Shown here one piece after another: positions 10,308 to 49,990 of a stretch of 64,000 nt of DNA. The stretch comes from Strongylocentrotus droebachiensis. Lineage: Eukaryota; Echinodermata; Echinoidea; Camarodonta; Strongylocentrotidae. The stretch spans positions 124,001 through 188,000 of the forward strand of contig JAVYIG010001838.1 of assembly GCA_035222895.1 (NCBI GenBank). The letters are read 5' to 3'. Within the stretch, counting starts at the first letter, position 1. Each line of letters starts with the position of its first letter. The notes under the pieces were generated by a model. That model was not told where the DNA came from. It made no database searches and worked only from the letters and a program-made list of their open reading frames with translations. A program made the position numbers and the translations under genes.

Positions 10308-10790
10308 TTTAAAGAGAAGGTTGAGTTCTGGGAAGAGGTGAAAAATAATTTGTGAGCGTTATCATTGTTACAATGCAAGTGTGGAAGAACATCAGATAAA
10401 TATGTTCCCTGAAAAGCATGGTCTTCAAATGCCTTTCATATTCTAAATATGTCATGTTACATTGTAAGAATCGGGATGGATTTTTATGCTACATGTTCAT
10501 GTAGTCCCATATACATCTTTGTGTGTACAGTGTTTGTAACTTTAGCAAGACTTGGCCAAATTTCTTATCATTTTGATGATTCCAAAACCTTGCAATACAC
10601 ACGAATACGTATATGCTAGATAATCAACCTTTTCTGGTCGATTCCACACCGTTTCTTTCACAATGCAATCACATGACCACAACTCAACTTCATCTTTAAA
10701 GTTCTTTTGTAGGAATTTTAGATTGTTGTAGCATATACCAGTAATTTGATGAAAATATAACTTATTGAGCATTCCAACAGTCTCTCTCTC
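10308..10790 (-). repeat. Interspersed repeat, inverted copy of 12420-12830
   Basis: The words GAAACGGTGTGGAATCGA, AAGATGTATATGGGACTAC and TGTGGAAGAACATCAGA occur here in opposite orientation to 12420-12830. A third, shorter copy is at 53765-53970. A (CT)n tract follows at 10781-10802. Confidence 0.8.
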
Positions 10791-12394
10791 TCTCTCTCTC
10801 TCTGGTTTTTATGTACAAGATCAACCTGTACATTTCAAAGAAGACACATTCAATTGCCCATAGGCATCAGATCTATTACAAAGGGAACAAAAATACTACA
10901 AAGTAGTGCTAAAGTATATATGAAGTTGTCTTTTTAATATTAGTTAGTATTTACAGCAAGTTCGTTGAGAAGGCAGGCATTAAAGTTTACAAGTCAGCTT
11001 TATACAAAGGTTGGAATAAACATACATAAAAGTTTTCTTGAACACAATTCTACTAGTTGTGAAGTTCACCGTACACAGAACAAGTGAAAGTAACACATGT
11101 AATTTCTAGACATTGGCAAGTCTAAGGTATTCAGTCATTAGCAGCTTCATAAGTCACCAGTAATAAAATGAAAATAAGTTTTGTTTTCCTTGCTATTTGG
11201 TCTGGTCCAGCTACAGCAGGGTTGTCAACTCGATAGAAGCAGTAGTTATACATGTACTAAAAACTATGATGTCGGTAACACAAGGGACAAAATATTGAAG
11301 ACTTGCCTGCATGCTAAGAGAGAAGGGTGTACACATATGACATCAACATAATTTATGTTCATAGATCCAATTGTAGTAGAACAAATTAATTAATTCAAAT
11401 TAATAAATTAATTTTAGTCCAAGATGGGGTGGAATAGATACACATAACTTAATTACATGTAAATTTATTCACAATTCTGGCAGCATGAAAAGAACAATGC
11501 CATATTGAATAAATATATTATATGAAGATATTTGAACATTGTATGTGTGATTTTCTTTGTTTAATGGAACAACAAACTTCTATAGACTCGATGCAGGGCT
11601 CAACACTAACTGAAAGCTGCCTTTTTGGGCAACTGAATTTGACTGCTTGTGGTTTTCTGGTGGCCTGGATTTAGTAGTCCAGGGTCCCGTCTTATAAACA
11701 GTTGCCATCATTGTAACATATAATGTAATATAAGATTGGAGACTGCAAACTTGCAATTGATTAAGAGGACTTGAGATTGAATTAAAGACGAAGCCCAGAT
11801 TAACAATGAAATGCATTTATCTTTTTAGCTCACAAATTGTGTAAAAAGAAAAAATGTAAGCAAGACTTTCACTAACATGCATTACATTCACTAAATAAAA
11901 GAATTCATTAGTTACCCAACATGCTCACCCATTACTCATGCGATTCAATATTTCATTGTTAACAGTGAACTGGTGGGCCTAGGCTACTGCTAGCATCAAG
12001 GCTTGTTTAATGTACAGTAATCTGTGCAAAGCGCCTTAATTTGGCTATGTATGTATTTCCTAATTAGGCAGCATCTTGTGAAAGCTAAAAGGATATTCGA
12101 CCCTTTCTGAGCTTTATAAAATGGCAATCCCTTGATCTACATGATGACATATGGAATGAAGTATTAAAGATATAGAGAGTGAATAAACACAATTAAAAGA
12201 AAAAGATAGAGAGAGTAAATAAATACAATATTAAAAAAAAAATATCGAGAGTGACTAAACACAAAGAAAATGAGTGCAATCAACAGACTGAAATGGCTGA
12301 AGTAAGTAGTGTTACATTGTATCTTTTTCTTAAGTAGTAACCAATATCCATGATCAAAGGACAACAAAATTTGTTCAGACCTACATAGGTGTTA

Positions 12395-13266
12395 CAGGGG
12401 AGGTCCACCCTGATATCAAGTTGGTTTAAAGATAAAGTTGAGTTCTGGTTGGGCGATTGCATTGTGAAAGAAACGGTGTGGAATCGATCAGAAAAGGTTG
12501 ATCATCTAGCATATAAGTATTGGTGTGTACTGCAAGGTTCTGGAATCATCAAAATGATAATAAATTTGGCCCAGTCTTGGTAAAGTTGCAAGCACTGTAC
12601 ACAGAAAGATGTATATGGGACTACACGAACATGTGGCATAAAAATCTGTCCTGATTTTTATGCTGTTACATGCCATATTTAGAATATCAAGGCATTTGAA
12701 GAGCCATGCTTTTCAGGGAACATTTTTTTTCTGATGTTCTTCCACACTTGCATATTTATAACAATAACGCTCACAAATTATTTTTCACCTCCTCCCAGAA
12801 CTAAACCTTCTCTTTAATAGAAGCAGACAAATTAGTGAAAGTTTGTGCAATGTCCGATTGAAAGTAGGAAAGTTATGAATTTGTCATCGGTGAAACACTG
12901 ATTGGTAACACTGCAACGTATCTTGCAAGCTCCTCTCTAAACTTTCATTTTCTTATCGATGGAATAGATTCGTTTTATACTGGGGTTGTATAAAAACATA
13001 TTTACAATGATTATATTTAGGGTGCATGTATGATTGAACATTTTCTTAAGGGAAAAATGTAGTTTTTTAGTACAGAGCAAATGTGTTGGAACCTCGCAAG
13101 ATACATCACAGAGTTGTCAATTTGTGTGTGATTGATTGCACCTTTAAAAATCAATCACTTTCTTATTCTTAATCGGTTTTTGTTCAAACTTTCACTGACT
13201 TGTTTCTCTCACTTTTCTGCTTTTATTAAGACGAACTGAATATCAGGGTGGACTTCTCCTTTAACT
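12395..13266 (+). mobile_element. MITE-like element with AGTCCACCCTGATAT ends
   Basis: The left end GGGGAGGTCCACCCTGATAT and the reverse complement of the right end GGAGAAGTCCACCCTGATAT match. The interior includes the 12420-12830 repeat. Related ends are at 16317 (GGGAAAGTCCACCCTGATAC) and 35035 (GGGGAAGGCCACCCTAAG). No coding frame is present; target duplication is unclear (possibly TTA/TTAA). Confidence 0.6.
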
Positions 13267-14374
13267 AATTTACAAACAGTTAGTGCCGTTAGTGCCCTTT
13301 GTGCTCTCAGCAGACAAATTGTTTTGTTTCAATATCATACAATAGGCAAACATTCATACAAAATAATGTACATGTAAAGAAATGGAGATGAAAGAAAGCA
13401 TACAGGTTGGGTTGGTCTGAATGAGGAAGATGTCAGAACCCCTTGTAAAAGGGAAAAAATGCTGACTTTAAAGTAGTCGCCCGAAGAATCAAAAGTGTTT
13501 TGAACTGATGCAAAATATGTATCATTGCGAAGGGGAAGCCTTACTGATCAAATATAACAATTTCCCTCTTCAAAATATGTTTGGGGCCGCAGTAATCATC
13601 TCTCAAAAATGTTAATTTTGAGATCCAGAGCGTCAAGGTTCGCGACGTCACATACGAGACACAGCTAGTCGCAAAGTATTTTACGCCTTTCCATGATACC
13701 TATATGATTTTTCAGCAAATGATTCTTGTTTTTCTAGAGTAAATCTTTCCATCCATATATAATTTGTTCATAATTATCAGATGTCGTGAATTATCTTCGG
13801 GTGACTACTTTAATGAATAATGATGATGGTGATGATGAAAATAATAAAAACAGTTCATTTACATGTACTTTCAATAAATCTATGACACACTCTATTTGTA
13901 TTCTGCTGTATGGTTGACTGCAATTATTAATGTGAGCTATGGTGATTCTAGCTCATAAAATAGGCAGAATTTATACTTGACCTTTTCTGTAAGTTTATAC
14001 TCTAAAGGAACAAATACACTTCTAGCCTCGTAAATTTTTTCAAAAATATTTCTTTACAGCCTTTAAAAGTGTATTGCCTAAAACCCATGGACATGCACTG
14101 GAAGAAATAAAAACAAAGGAAAACAGGAGGGAGTCAGAGTGTACCGGTAACATAACAATATCAGATTGCACTTTTTGTAATACATGTGTAATATGACCCC
14201 CCCCCCCCCCCCTCAAGACTAGGTCTTTCTGTAAAATTACATTAAACCATCTTTCATTAAAAATATGTAGAAATATTGTAACCTACCATTTTAAGTCATC
14301 ATGGAGAAATTTCTTTCACCTGGATACTACATTTCTTTATTTTTGTTAAATTGTTAAAAATATTAAAAATTGTA

Positions 14375-14512
14375 CAGTCAAACCTGTCTAAAGCGACTAC
14401 CCAAGGGAAACAAACGGATTCCTGAAAGAAAAAGTTCAATGAGAAACCATTTTCATAGGAAACAAAAAATGTGGTCTTTGTAGACAAGTGGTCACTAAAT
14501 CAGGTTTGGCTG
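14375..14512. mobile_element. Palindromic MITE, TA-flanked
   Basis: Same family as 7196-7281 and 19042-19198. The ends are CAGTCAAACCTGTCTA and its near-inverted copy CAGGTTTGGCTG; inside are CAAGGGAAACAAA-type words. Confidence 0.75.
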
Positions 14513-15071
14513 TACATGTACATGTACCTATATGCAAAGACTTCAAATAAAAAGCACCACAAAAGTTCATTTAAAATCTCCAACTGGAAATCATAATGGA
14601 AAGAAATATCTAGTAGAGTCACAATTAAAAAAAAGAGAAGAACTTGAGAACCTCGGATATACCAACATTCAAAGATCAGACAATTATGTTTATGTAGTAC
14701 TGATCTTTCTAATTCTACTAAATGTAAAAAATCAAAAGATAACGGAACATAACAAATTAATGGAAATTTCACAAAACTTGGGATCAACAAAGAATATGAT
14801 AATAAATTTCATATTCAATTCATCGAATCAGACATTAAACTAATTTGCTTACCGGTACAAAGACAAAGTGAGCTTGAAAGCCTTGCCTGTGCAATTTAAA
14901 TGGAGAGAATTTTTTGAAATCGTTCAGTTGCATGCCTACACCTAAATTACTACTACATTGTACATTTATTTGTTTGCAATAGATCATTTTCATAATGTAA
15001 TCAAATTGAATGAATACGTCTTTGTGAAGTGCCTTGATACGAATGATTCCATTCACCTGTCACAAATTATA

Positions 15072-15258
15072 GTATCGCGATAGTCAGAATGCGAATTGCA
15101 TACATTAGTTGTTCCTAGGTAGGACAAACATTATGGCTTGCACTACCTATACAACACACTAAAACATCTTATTGTATTCTTTGACTTTGTATGTTTTTAT
15201 GAAAGTGGTGAATAAATTCAATTCAATTCATATGCAATTTGCATTCTGACTATTGAAA
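15072..15258. repeat. Foldback repeat with GTCAGAATGCGAATTGCATA arms
   Basis: The arm at 15080-15105 is inverted at 15231-15258 (ATATGCAATTTGCATTCTGAC). Related half-sites occur near 35485 and 63505. Confidence 0.6.
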
Positions 15259-15720
15259 TACAATTATTTGTGTCAGGTGAATGAAATAATTTGCAACAAG
15301 GCAAGTAACAAAGATGTATGCATTAATTTGGTTAGTTTTGGATACATTACGAAAATGACCTACCGGTATTCCATTAAATGAAACAGAACTCCTACCTCTC
15401 ATATAAAGGGACCTCTATACAGACATTTTGAAAACAATGGTGAAAGCATAAAAAAAAAGAATGAAATATTTCATCATAGACCAATGTTATTTCCTTATAG
15501 TTTCCATGTACACAGTCCGCATCTCGTTCAATGCAGACATGCTTTTCACTACGCCAAGAAATATATCAATGCAGCTCATTCACATAATCGTCTATTTGGA
15601 ACCAAAAGGGCATTCAGTCGTACGCTTTAATACAGAGTTAACACCCTTCTGGCTCTCCAAAAATGATATAATGGAATCTGCATCTTAGTATGCACTCTTT
15701 GCAAAGCACGGTAGATTCAA

Positions 15721-15871
15721 GGCCCTGTTTCATAAAACTTGTTATTATCAGTAACAAATGCTAAAACTCTATGACAAATTAGCGCTCAGACAATCAGATG
15801 CCATGATTTCAGTAGCTTATAACAGTCATTGAAACTTGTTACTGATATCAATTTTTATGAAACAGGTCCCT
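15721..15871. mobile_element. Palindromic MITE with GGCCCTGTTTCATAAAACTT ends
   Basis: The left end is inverted at the right end (TTTTATGAAACAGGTCCC), with AGTAACAAATG/AACTTGTTACTG in the sub-ends. Similar 'tttcacaaaac' palindromes are at 17082-17229 and 33278-33415. Confidence 0.7.
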
Positions 15872-17081
15872 GTCTAAACAGACCGTTTTGCTTAATATTC
15901 CAAGGTGTAAAAAGTATAACAACATATATATCAAGTAAAATACATAATACTTCTAAAAAGTCAACTAAAAGGGACCCGTACACAATCCCTTTAAAATGGC
16001 CAAGATCTTCAGGACAGATACACAAGGGTTTCTAGCTATTGCAAAGTGAGTGGAATACTACCCTTATATCGAACACTCGCAGGCTTCAGTCAACATCATT
16101 GTCAAAAATACTGTTCATGTGATCTCTTTTAGGATTTGGTGTTGTATCAGTGCGATATTCTCACAGTAATTGTAATTTTTAATAGAGCTTTTTTTTAAAT
16201 TTACTTATTTGGGGAATTTCCAAAGCTAAATTGCTCACTGCTCCTGTGTATTTTTTTCACTGGTCAACACGTAGAGCTTTTCAATAGATGCAGCAGGCAG
16301 CTTGGTCATGATACTTAAGGGAAAGTCCACCCTGATACTAAGTTTTAACAAAATGCAGAAAAATGAGATAAAGAAATTAGTGAAAGTTTGAGCAATCTCG
16401 CACCCCCTCCTGCCCCTCACCACCCTGATTAACCCTAACAAGGCCAGAATCCACCTCCCCTCTCCACGTTACGTTCAAGGATATATTTTGTGTGTGTGTC
16501 GCAACTTTCATAACTATTGCCCAGAGCCTTACGCATGTTTTCATACCAAATTTATACAATTTTGACCAAAGTGTATTCCCTATATTGTACACAATGCAGA
16601 ATTTCCACTTCACAGATATGTGAATATTCAATTAGTAATAATTAAAATACCATTAGAGGTATAGATATGAAACTTCATGGGCTTATTCTTTACAAGATAC
16701 TATTATCAGAATTTTTTGTTATTCCATGGCCAAGATTTCAAAAGAGGGGGGGGGGGGGGTAATCCCAACCTTGGCTGAGAGAGCACCAAACTAAGTTGAC
16801 CTTTTTAGGGTTAATACAGGTAAGGCAGGAATCATCTTCTGGTTACCAAAGATGATACTTTACAAAGCCAAGGGCACACAAACATGATTCCCTTACACAC
16901 ATGAATTAAAAAATTAACAGAAACCAAGTTACTTATAAGTGCAATTATGTCTAAACACCTCCTTGAACTTTTGCTTTACATGATCAAATATTAATTATGC
17001 CAACATTTGCACTTGAAAATTAGCACAAACAGTCCAACGCTGGACTTCACATCTGTCCTCCAGTCACTGTATGGTGTTCCT

Positions 17082-17229
17082 GGGGGGCATTTCACAAAAC
17101 TTGTCATCAGTGACAAATAACAGTCTTTGTTATAAGCTACTGAAATTCTTGCTTCTGATTGGTTATCAGCAGATTTGTCACTTATTTTTGTTATTTGTCA
17201 TTGAAACAAGGCTTTGTGAAACGCCCTCC
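17082..17229. mobile_element. Palindromic MITE with GGGCATTTCACAAAACTTGT ends
   Basis: Left GGGGGGCATTTCACAAAAC pairs with right TTTGTGAAACGCCCTCC. TGACAAATAAC is mirrored by TTATTTGTCATTG inside. It ends about 100 bp from the SLC30A7 stop codon and so may lie in its 3' UTR. Confidence 0.7.
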
Positions 17230-17332
17230 TGAAGAGCATAGTCCACTTGGTGACATAGTTGGTTGAGGTACTATCATTCAAAGGGAGGTACAGTGTATGG
17301 GCAAGCTTTAAAGGGATCAGTCAAAGTTGTCA

Positions 17333-43564
<26,232 letters not shown>

Positions 43565-44864
43565 GAGTCTTTGAAAATTCACAAACTTGAAGAAATTCAG
43601 AGATCTGTTACAGTTTTTTTCTAGATGTCTTCTAATCACTATCATCAGTTTTTTCTGTTGGGTGAATACAGTACACACACAGTTAAGTTGCACACGTTGC
43701 ATACAAGCACTTCCGCTATATTCGCCGGTTTATAATATTGACATCATATTCATAACATAGTCTACAATCTATACCTTTAACAAAATAATCTTCCTACAAA
43801 ATAATATTACAAATGTAAGTTCACATCTTTAATTCATTAGAATAAAACGTTTTTCTTTATTTTATCCTAAAATTGTAGAATTATTACAAAATAGTCTTGA
43901 TATTTTACAATTAAATTTCAATTGACTCTTCAAAAAGTGAAACGGGTTTATAAAAATAGACAAATCTATGAAGTCATTTCCTCTTGTCTGTTAATGGTCT
44001 TCAACAAAACTCCGGCTTTCTTAGAATAAAATTGACACTACAAAAGTGATATATTCACCCCTCCCCCATTATGTCCATGTAATAATAATTTCTCAACAGT
44101 TTTATTTTTTCCATGATATAATAAATCAATCATTTCCACCACCATGAGAATGTGGCTGGTTGGCTGTGTGAAGCAGGGCGTAGTTCAGCCGAGATCCATA
44201 TTCGGGCCATTCCCTCGACCCCCATTACAAAAATTTGTCGATTTGTGTCCGTGGTTGGGGGGGGGGGGGGGGGGTGATAGGTGCCAAAATATTTTCGGCA
44301 ATGGATCAAAGCAACCAAGAGGTGCGTGTAGCGGGTTGCACCCCTCCCTTCCAAGTTATTGACTTTTTCAAGTCACCCTCAATACAGAAAACATTTCAGA
44401 GAATATAAGAGTGGTAATAAAATTAATAACATGCTAAATGTTAGTCCTGACTCTTGCCTGCAGTGTAGGCCTACCCGACGGATCTATATCTATTGTATAC
44501 CAGACATCTATTTTTAAACGAAATTTAGACATTACCAAAAACAAATCCAATGGTGAGGGGTATCAACTTGTGGAAGTATTATGTTACCAGTGGGCAAATG
44601 CATTAATAAGCGTCAAAGCGTGGCCAGGAAAGGTTCATGTAGACAGAAAACTCTTTACTTCCTTGTGATAGAAACACACATTTTATGAATATTGATGACT
44701 CCAAACAACATTCATCGTGAAAAACCCTTTCCAATATTCTGTGTAAGGAAATCTCAAAAAACATAGTTCTCATTAGTAAATGAAAAACATATTGCTTTTG
44801 GTTCTTCGTTTGACTCTTTTCCTTCTTTAATTCTTAACCTGCATGGTAGGAATTTATTCCTTGA

Positions 44865-44990
44865 AAAGGAGCGCCGTATGGCAGCCGTGCTAAAGCCAGT
44901 GTAATAATCGGGAGCGCCAGGAGTAGAGGGTCAAATCTGACTGACATGAGCGCTATACAAGATCCCACTATATTATTATTATTATTAATT
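44865..44990 (+). repeat. Interspersed repeat fragment ending in (ATT)n
   Basis: The words TTCCTTGAAAAGGAGCG, GCTAAAGCCAGTGTAATAAT and GAGCGCTATACAAGATC, followed by (ATT)n, also appear in weaker form at 29205-29275. It is a dispersed short repeat of unknown class. Confidence 0.55.
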
Positions 44991-45094
44991 AAAGCAACTG
45001 AATCCTCTCTGCGGGAAACTCAATTCAATGAAACAGAATATCACTGATGCAAAATTTGGTCCTCAAAATGACAGAAAATGTCCACTCCTTATCT

Positions 45095-46015
45095 CATACA
45101 AACTGTCTGTTTCAGGGGCGGCCGAGCGACTTCCAAAGTGGGGGGGGGGGCACCAAGAAAGGGCACCTACAAAGGGAAATCTCAAAGCGAAAAAATGCAT
45201 TTTTTAAAGACATTGGTATATACCCTTACATTGTGATTACAATATTTGCTTCACTTTATACACCATGATATTGCTTAAGCATCATGCTTTGCAGTGGGGT
45301 GTGATGGTCTGAAGATTTATTTGTAAGCGAGCGAGGAAAAATTCTAATATTTGTGAGGTCGCAGTGCAAAAAATACAAAGAGTAATTGTCAGAGGTGAAA
45401 ATAGGGCACTTCTTACACCCTCAAAAAGAGGCACTCACCAGGGGAAAAAGTCTGTCATGAAAATAGGGAATGGCATTTGTCGACGGAAAATGGGCTCCCA
45501 TCAGATTTTGATAGGGGCATTTATAAAAGGTGAAACAAGGGAATTTATGAAAAGGGAATAGGTCCCTTTTAGAAACGAAAAGGGGCACGTATCATTGTTA
45601 AAAGTAAAATTATCAGAGGTGAAAATAGGCACTTATCGCACCTGAAAAGGGGCAATGACCAAATATGAAAAGGGGCACTTATATGAATGAAAAGGAGTAA
45701 CTTTTCGTACCTGAAAAAGGTCATTTACCAGAGAAAGGGCACTTATGAGAATGGAAAATGGACACTTATTGCAAAGAAAAATGGGAACTTGTCGAAGGAA
45801 AAGGGGCACACTACCAAATAAAAGGGCACTTATCAGAGTTGAAAAGTTGAAGGGGCACTTTTACTTATAAATAGGGGCATTTGTCAAAGTAAAAGGGGCA
45901 CTATTCCTAATATGTAAAAAGGGGCACTTTTCCTGTGTAAAAAGGGACACTTTTCGGGTGCGTGAAAAAGTGGGGGGGGGGGGGCACTGTGCCCCCTCTA
46001 CCCCGGGAGGGCCGC
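45095..46015 (+). repeat. Degenerate minisatellite of AAAAGGGGCACTTATC-like units
   Basis: More than 20 imperfect units of 'gaaaaggggcacttat' are bounded by G runs at about 45140 and 45973-45984. The outer words GGGGCGGCCGAGCGAC and GGGAGGGCCGCCTCTGG are loosely inverted, so this may be the interior of one element. Related sequences, in opposite orientation, are at 48680-48990. Confidence 0.75.
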
Positions 46016-46145
46016 CTCTGGTCTGTTTCTTAAAAACATAATATAAAACTTACGTTCCAACTTCCAAACAACAAACTTCTATTATCTCCTTCTTCGCCCA
46101 GATATATTTATCATACCAGATACGCTCTAAAATCTCTCTCTCTCT

Positions 46146-46689
46146 CTAAGTGCCATATCGTTTGACTTTGGCGATCATGCTGTTCCACAACTCTCGGCTC
46201 CTAGCCTTCTGTATTAGTACCACTCCCAGTTCTTTCACTCCTCTCTCTTCCAACAATTTCTGCAGACTGTCCATCCAAAGTATCCTCCTTCTTCCCCTAC
46301 TCCTTCTTCCCACAATTTTCCCTGTCAAAGCAAGGTTCTCTAGGCCTTCTTTACGTGTAATGTGACCCATGAACTTCAACTGCCTAATCAACATCTCACG
46401 TATCATTTTCCTTTGCACTCCAGCTCGTGTAAGAACTTCCTCATTACTAACTTTGTCAGTCCAGGGGATTTTCATCATTCTTCTTAGAAACCACATTTCG
46501 CAACTTTCCAAACGCTTTTTAGTATCAGAGGCTAAAGTCCATGTTTCACTATACATAAGTACTGGGTAGATGTAACAATTCAATATCCTTATTCTGGTCC
46601 TCATGCACATTGTTCGATTTGTCAGAATTTTGCCTAACTTTGAAAATGCAGATTTAGCGAGAGCTATCCTTCTCTTGATCTCTGCTCTA
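46146..46689 (-). pseudogene. Non-LTR retrotransposon reverse transcriptase, C-terminal fragment
   Basis: An open frame reads RAEIKRRIALAKSAFSKLGK, YPVLMYSETWTLASDTKKRL, MWFLRRMMKIPWTDKVSNEE and GRRSRGRRRILWMDSLQKLL. These are the thumb/C-terminal blocks of LINE-type RT proteins (Y..W.L....RL..FE.W..R.....W). The catalytic palm (YADD-type) is missing, so it is 5'-truncated. It ends next to a (GA)n tail at 46131-46147. The RTE, jockey or other clade was not resolved. Confidence 0.85.
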
Positions 46690-49600
46690 AAATATAAGCA
46701 TAATATTCCCCTATGGCCCTGACCAGAGCACTATTTTTTTCTTCAAAAACTATAACCAGTCTTAGAAGGTGGATTATTATTGGAAGGGTGTTATAATCAA
46801 AACTTCAAACTTAATAACATTCTAACCTTCAAAAACACCTTAACTATCTTATGCCTGTTACGTTTGAATACAATACACAGGCCTACATCAGCTTTTCAAC
46901 AAAACAAAAAATAAGTTGTGACATAATAATCTTTCTCCAAAATATCGAACTGGAGTATTCTGTTGTATTGCTTGTTTATGTAGAGCTTATTTTCAAGAGG
47001 CAATAGATCCATGTGTGTAACTTAGAAAAAAACTCTTTGTTTACCCGATTTTGTTCAGGTGTCTACGGAAAATTGTTATTAAAAGATGCATGAGTTCATA
47101 ATTTCTCTCGTAATTTAGGTTAATAATTTTGTTCAAGATAAATAGAGGAAAATGTATATCATTATCTCCATTTGCTATCAAAAGATTTTGCTCCTTTCGG
47201 AAAATAGCTCTTCAAATGTTTTACATGTAGAGATATAAATAAACAAAGAAATGGATGAAATAAATAAAACAAAATAGATACTGAGTATAATTCAGGGAAC
47301 AAACTGAAAGTTTCGTCTCCTACATGCTGCCATTTGGACAAAACCGTCTTTCTCTTCAATGATACAATATTTTATTACTTTACTTGCATTATGAAGGAGG
47401 AAAAAATGCATCATCAACCCCACATAGCTTTAAAAATCACTTCAGATTGAACTGGCCAAAAGTCATGTGATATTCTTGCTCAGATGCTTTCCTTTACCTT
47501 TAAGAGTTCTTTATATTGAGGAATTGGTTGATAATTTTTTCTTGGCAATAATGACCAAATTAAAAGAGTTAAACAAATACACGACTGTAACTTTTAGCGC
47601 GTTTTGAAAAATGTTTTAGGAAATATCAGGAAATAAAATGAGTGAAAAAACAAACAAAATGAAGATACAATGAGGTGAATTTTAAAAAGGGTGAACGGAA
47701 ACAATATAACAACTAGTGAACTAACTTATAAGTCATAGCAAAATGTGTATATTGATGGTCATCTTGCGAGTAATAACCATTAACTACTCTCATCAGGCTC
47801 TCATCATTAATTTTTATCTTCATTTTTGTTGTTGATCAGGGTGAATTATTGGGGGGTGGGGGGGGGGGGTGGGGGATGATTGTACAGGCCATTCTCCCCC
47901 ACCTAAAATATTTGGAGGGATATATCCCCCCGGCCCGGGGGCCCCGGGATTGACACCCATGTATACATGTACCATAACTTCTATGTTTTGCCGTCATTGT
48001 AGAAGATTATCATACGGTATTATTATGTGGTCCTTTTTTTAGAAGGAGATAGGTAGAGGTTGTGTTCTACTATCACTCTTCGAATTAATACGAGACGATA
48101 GCTGCGGGCGGCACTAAATTTCCTTAACCTTGTCATTTTTTCCTAACCCCGAGGCGATCGAATGAGATTGGGATGGACACTGCAAGTAATTATTACTTGG
48201 CCTTCAGGAGCAGGGAGGGGGAGGGAGGGGGGGGGGGGGGCATAAGCAGGCCCGGATGCATGAATCCAGGGGCAAGGGGCATGCAACCATGCACCCCATT
48301 AACACCCAATGTATATGGGGTCTGAATTGGATGGTCAGATTTGTATACCAATAAATAAATAAATAAATAATTGAATAAATAAATAAATAAATGAATACAT
48401 AAATGAATGGATAACTAAATAAACAAATGAAAAATAAATGAATGAATACGTACACAAATGATTGAGTAAATAGGTCAATAGGTTAAATAAATAAATGAAT
48501 AGATAGATGAATAGATAAATAAACAATTCCTCACATTATACAGACATGCATCCTGCATCTCAATGAGTAAACAAATATCTACGGCTAATGTTGATAAATC
48601 TCTAATTTGGGGACATTCCTTTGAGAAATGAGCGGATATATCTCGCTCATACACGCAACACCCCCAGGTCAAATGCAGCGCTCCGTGCTGGGGGAGGGGT
48701 GGCAGAGGGGCACAGTGCCTCCATTTTTTTCAAGAACTTAAAAAGTGCCCCTTTTATATCAGGTAAGTGCCCCTTTTCTCTTTCTAATGTTACCCGTCCC
48801 ACATTATGCCTCTTACCACCTCTGCCCCTCGTTCAAATCTAAGAGGTGCGTCATGACAAGTGTTTGAGTATCCCTTCCTCGTCTATTAATGACCCCCTTT
48901 CACCTCTGACAAGTATCCCTTTTAGCATTACACATGCCCCAACTTTAAAAAAAAAATGCCCCTTCCCCTTTTCATAATTGCCTCTTTTCACCTTTTCACC
49001 ATTAAAATTTGATAGAAACCGAATACTAGAATTTGCATTCAAAATCTGATTTTGAAGCACAAAATCGAAAAGACAAGGCAAGACAATTGAGAAAGGGAAA
49101 GGGAACATGTAAAGGAAATAGGCTTAGTTCGTAGTCCCACATATTCCCCTAAATTAATGACTTTGTCAATTTGTATTTCATTCACGTTCAAAATTTCCAA
49201 AAAGCCTGCATCTATCAACTTTTCAAATATTATGATTTTCAGTTCAAATTTTATAAAACTAATTCAGGTGTGAGTCCAGAAAGAAAAATAAAAGAAAATA
49301 ATGAATCCATGATTGTGTTCTGCTTGTATTTACGCTATTTTAGAATTAGACCTTTGTGTAAACTTTTTCATAATAAGCTAAAAAAAGATCAATTAAACTA
49401 TTAGATTAAAAAAGAAAGAAAAAAGAACCCGAGTTTGAGCTCCACAAAATCAAAACAAAGAGCTTCGAATCAAAAGAGTACTAGCGCCATCTAGTGACAA
49501 GAGTTTCTCATTGGTGGACGTGCCTAACGGCCGCTCGCGCGTTTCCGTTTTACACCCTGCCCTAGGCTTTTCGGCAAGAAATTACACGAAACATGCTGTA

Positions 49601-49990
49601 TCCGAAGTCTAAGTTTGTTTATAAGTGCGCTGGAGGTAAAGCCTACATATAGGCATGCACTAGGCCTACCGCAGTTTAACTTGATTGCTCTCTAGCTGAA
49701 CATTCGGTCGTTCGTGTCTCAAGCTTAGATCAAGATTAATGTAAAGTTCCTAAATTAAGTTAAAATAGATTGAGTTTTTGAATTCCATCGCCCAATGGCT
49801 GCGATGGCCGTCTCATTTAAAAGGGCCAGCTATGTCTTTATCTGATGATTGTCATGCACGATGTACATGTTTATCATCATGCTCCTCGCATGTAGGCTGC
49901 TAGACTAATATTAGTCGTTTCAATGGTGTTTATCATAGAAATGGCCAGGCTAGCGTGTAAAAAAAAATTGCGCCGGCCGCTCGCCACTGA
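46690..49990. other. Intergenic, repeat-rich
   Basis: Contains a G-rich stretch at 47850-47950, a G run at 48228-48240, an (AAAT)n/(GAAT)n microsatellite (48345-48530) and a GTGCCCCTTTT-type degenerate repeat (48680-48990). Nothing coding is supported. Confidence 0.6.
48345..48530 (+). repeat. (AAAT)n/(GAAT)n microsatellite
   Basis: Imperfect tetranucleotide repeats AAATAAATAAAT and GAATGAAT. The antisense reads as a Tyr/Leu/Phe-rich frame that is not a gene. Confidence 0.9.

Larger units (their letters stand above)
10031..17332. other. Convergent intergenic region between DPH5 and SLC30A7
   Basis: No host exon is supported. It holds a dispersed inverted-repeat family (10308-10790 and 12395-13266), MITEs (14375-14512, 15072-15258, 15721-15871, 16317-16385, 17082-17229), a C run near 14197-14212 and a G run near 16747-16759. 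Part must be the 3' UTR of SLC30A7, whose stop codon is at 17333. Confidence 0.6.
43565..46145. other. Upstream of SLC30A7; intergenic
   Basis: Probable SLC30A7 promoter and 5' UTR lie just right of 43564, but no core element stands out. Further on are a G run (44259-44276), a repeat fragment with (ATT)n (44865-44990) and the GGGGCAC repeat region. No coding exon is supported. Confidence 0.5.
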
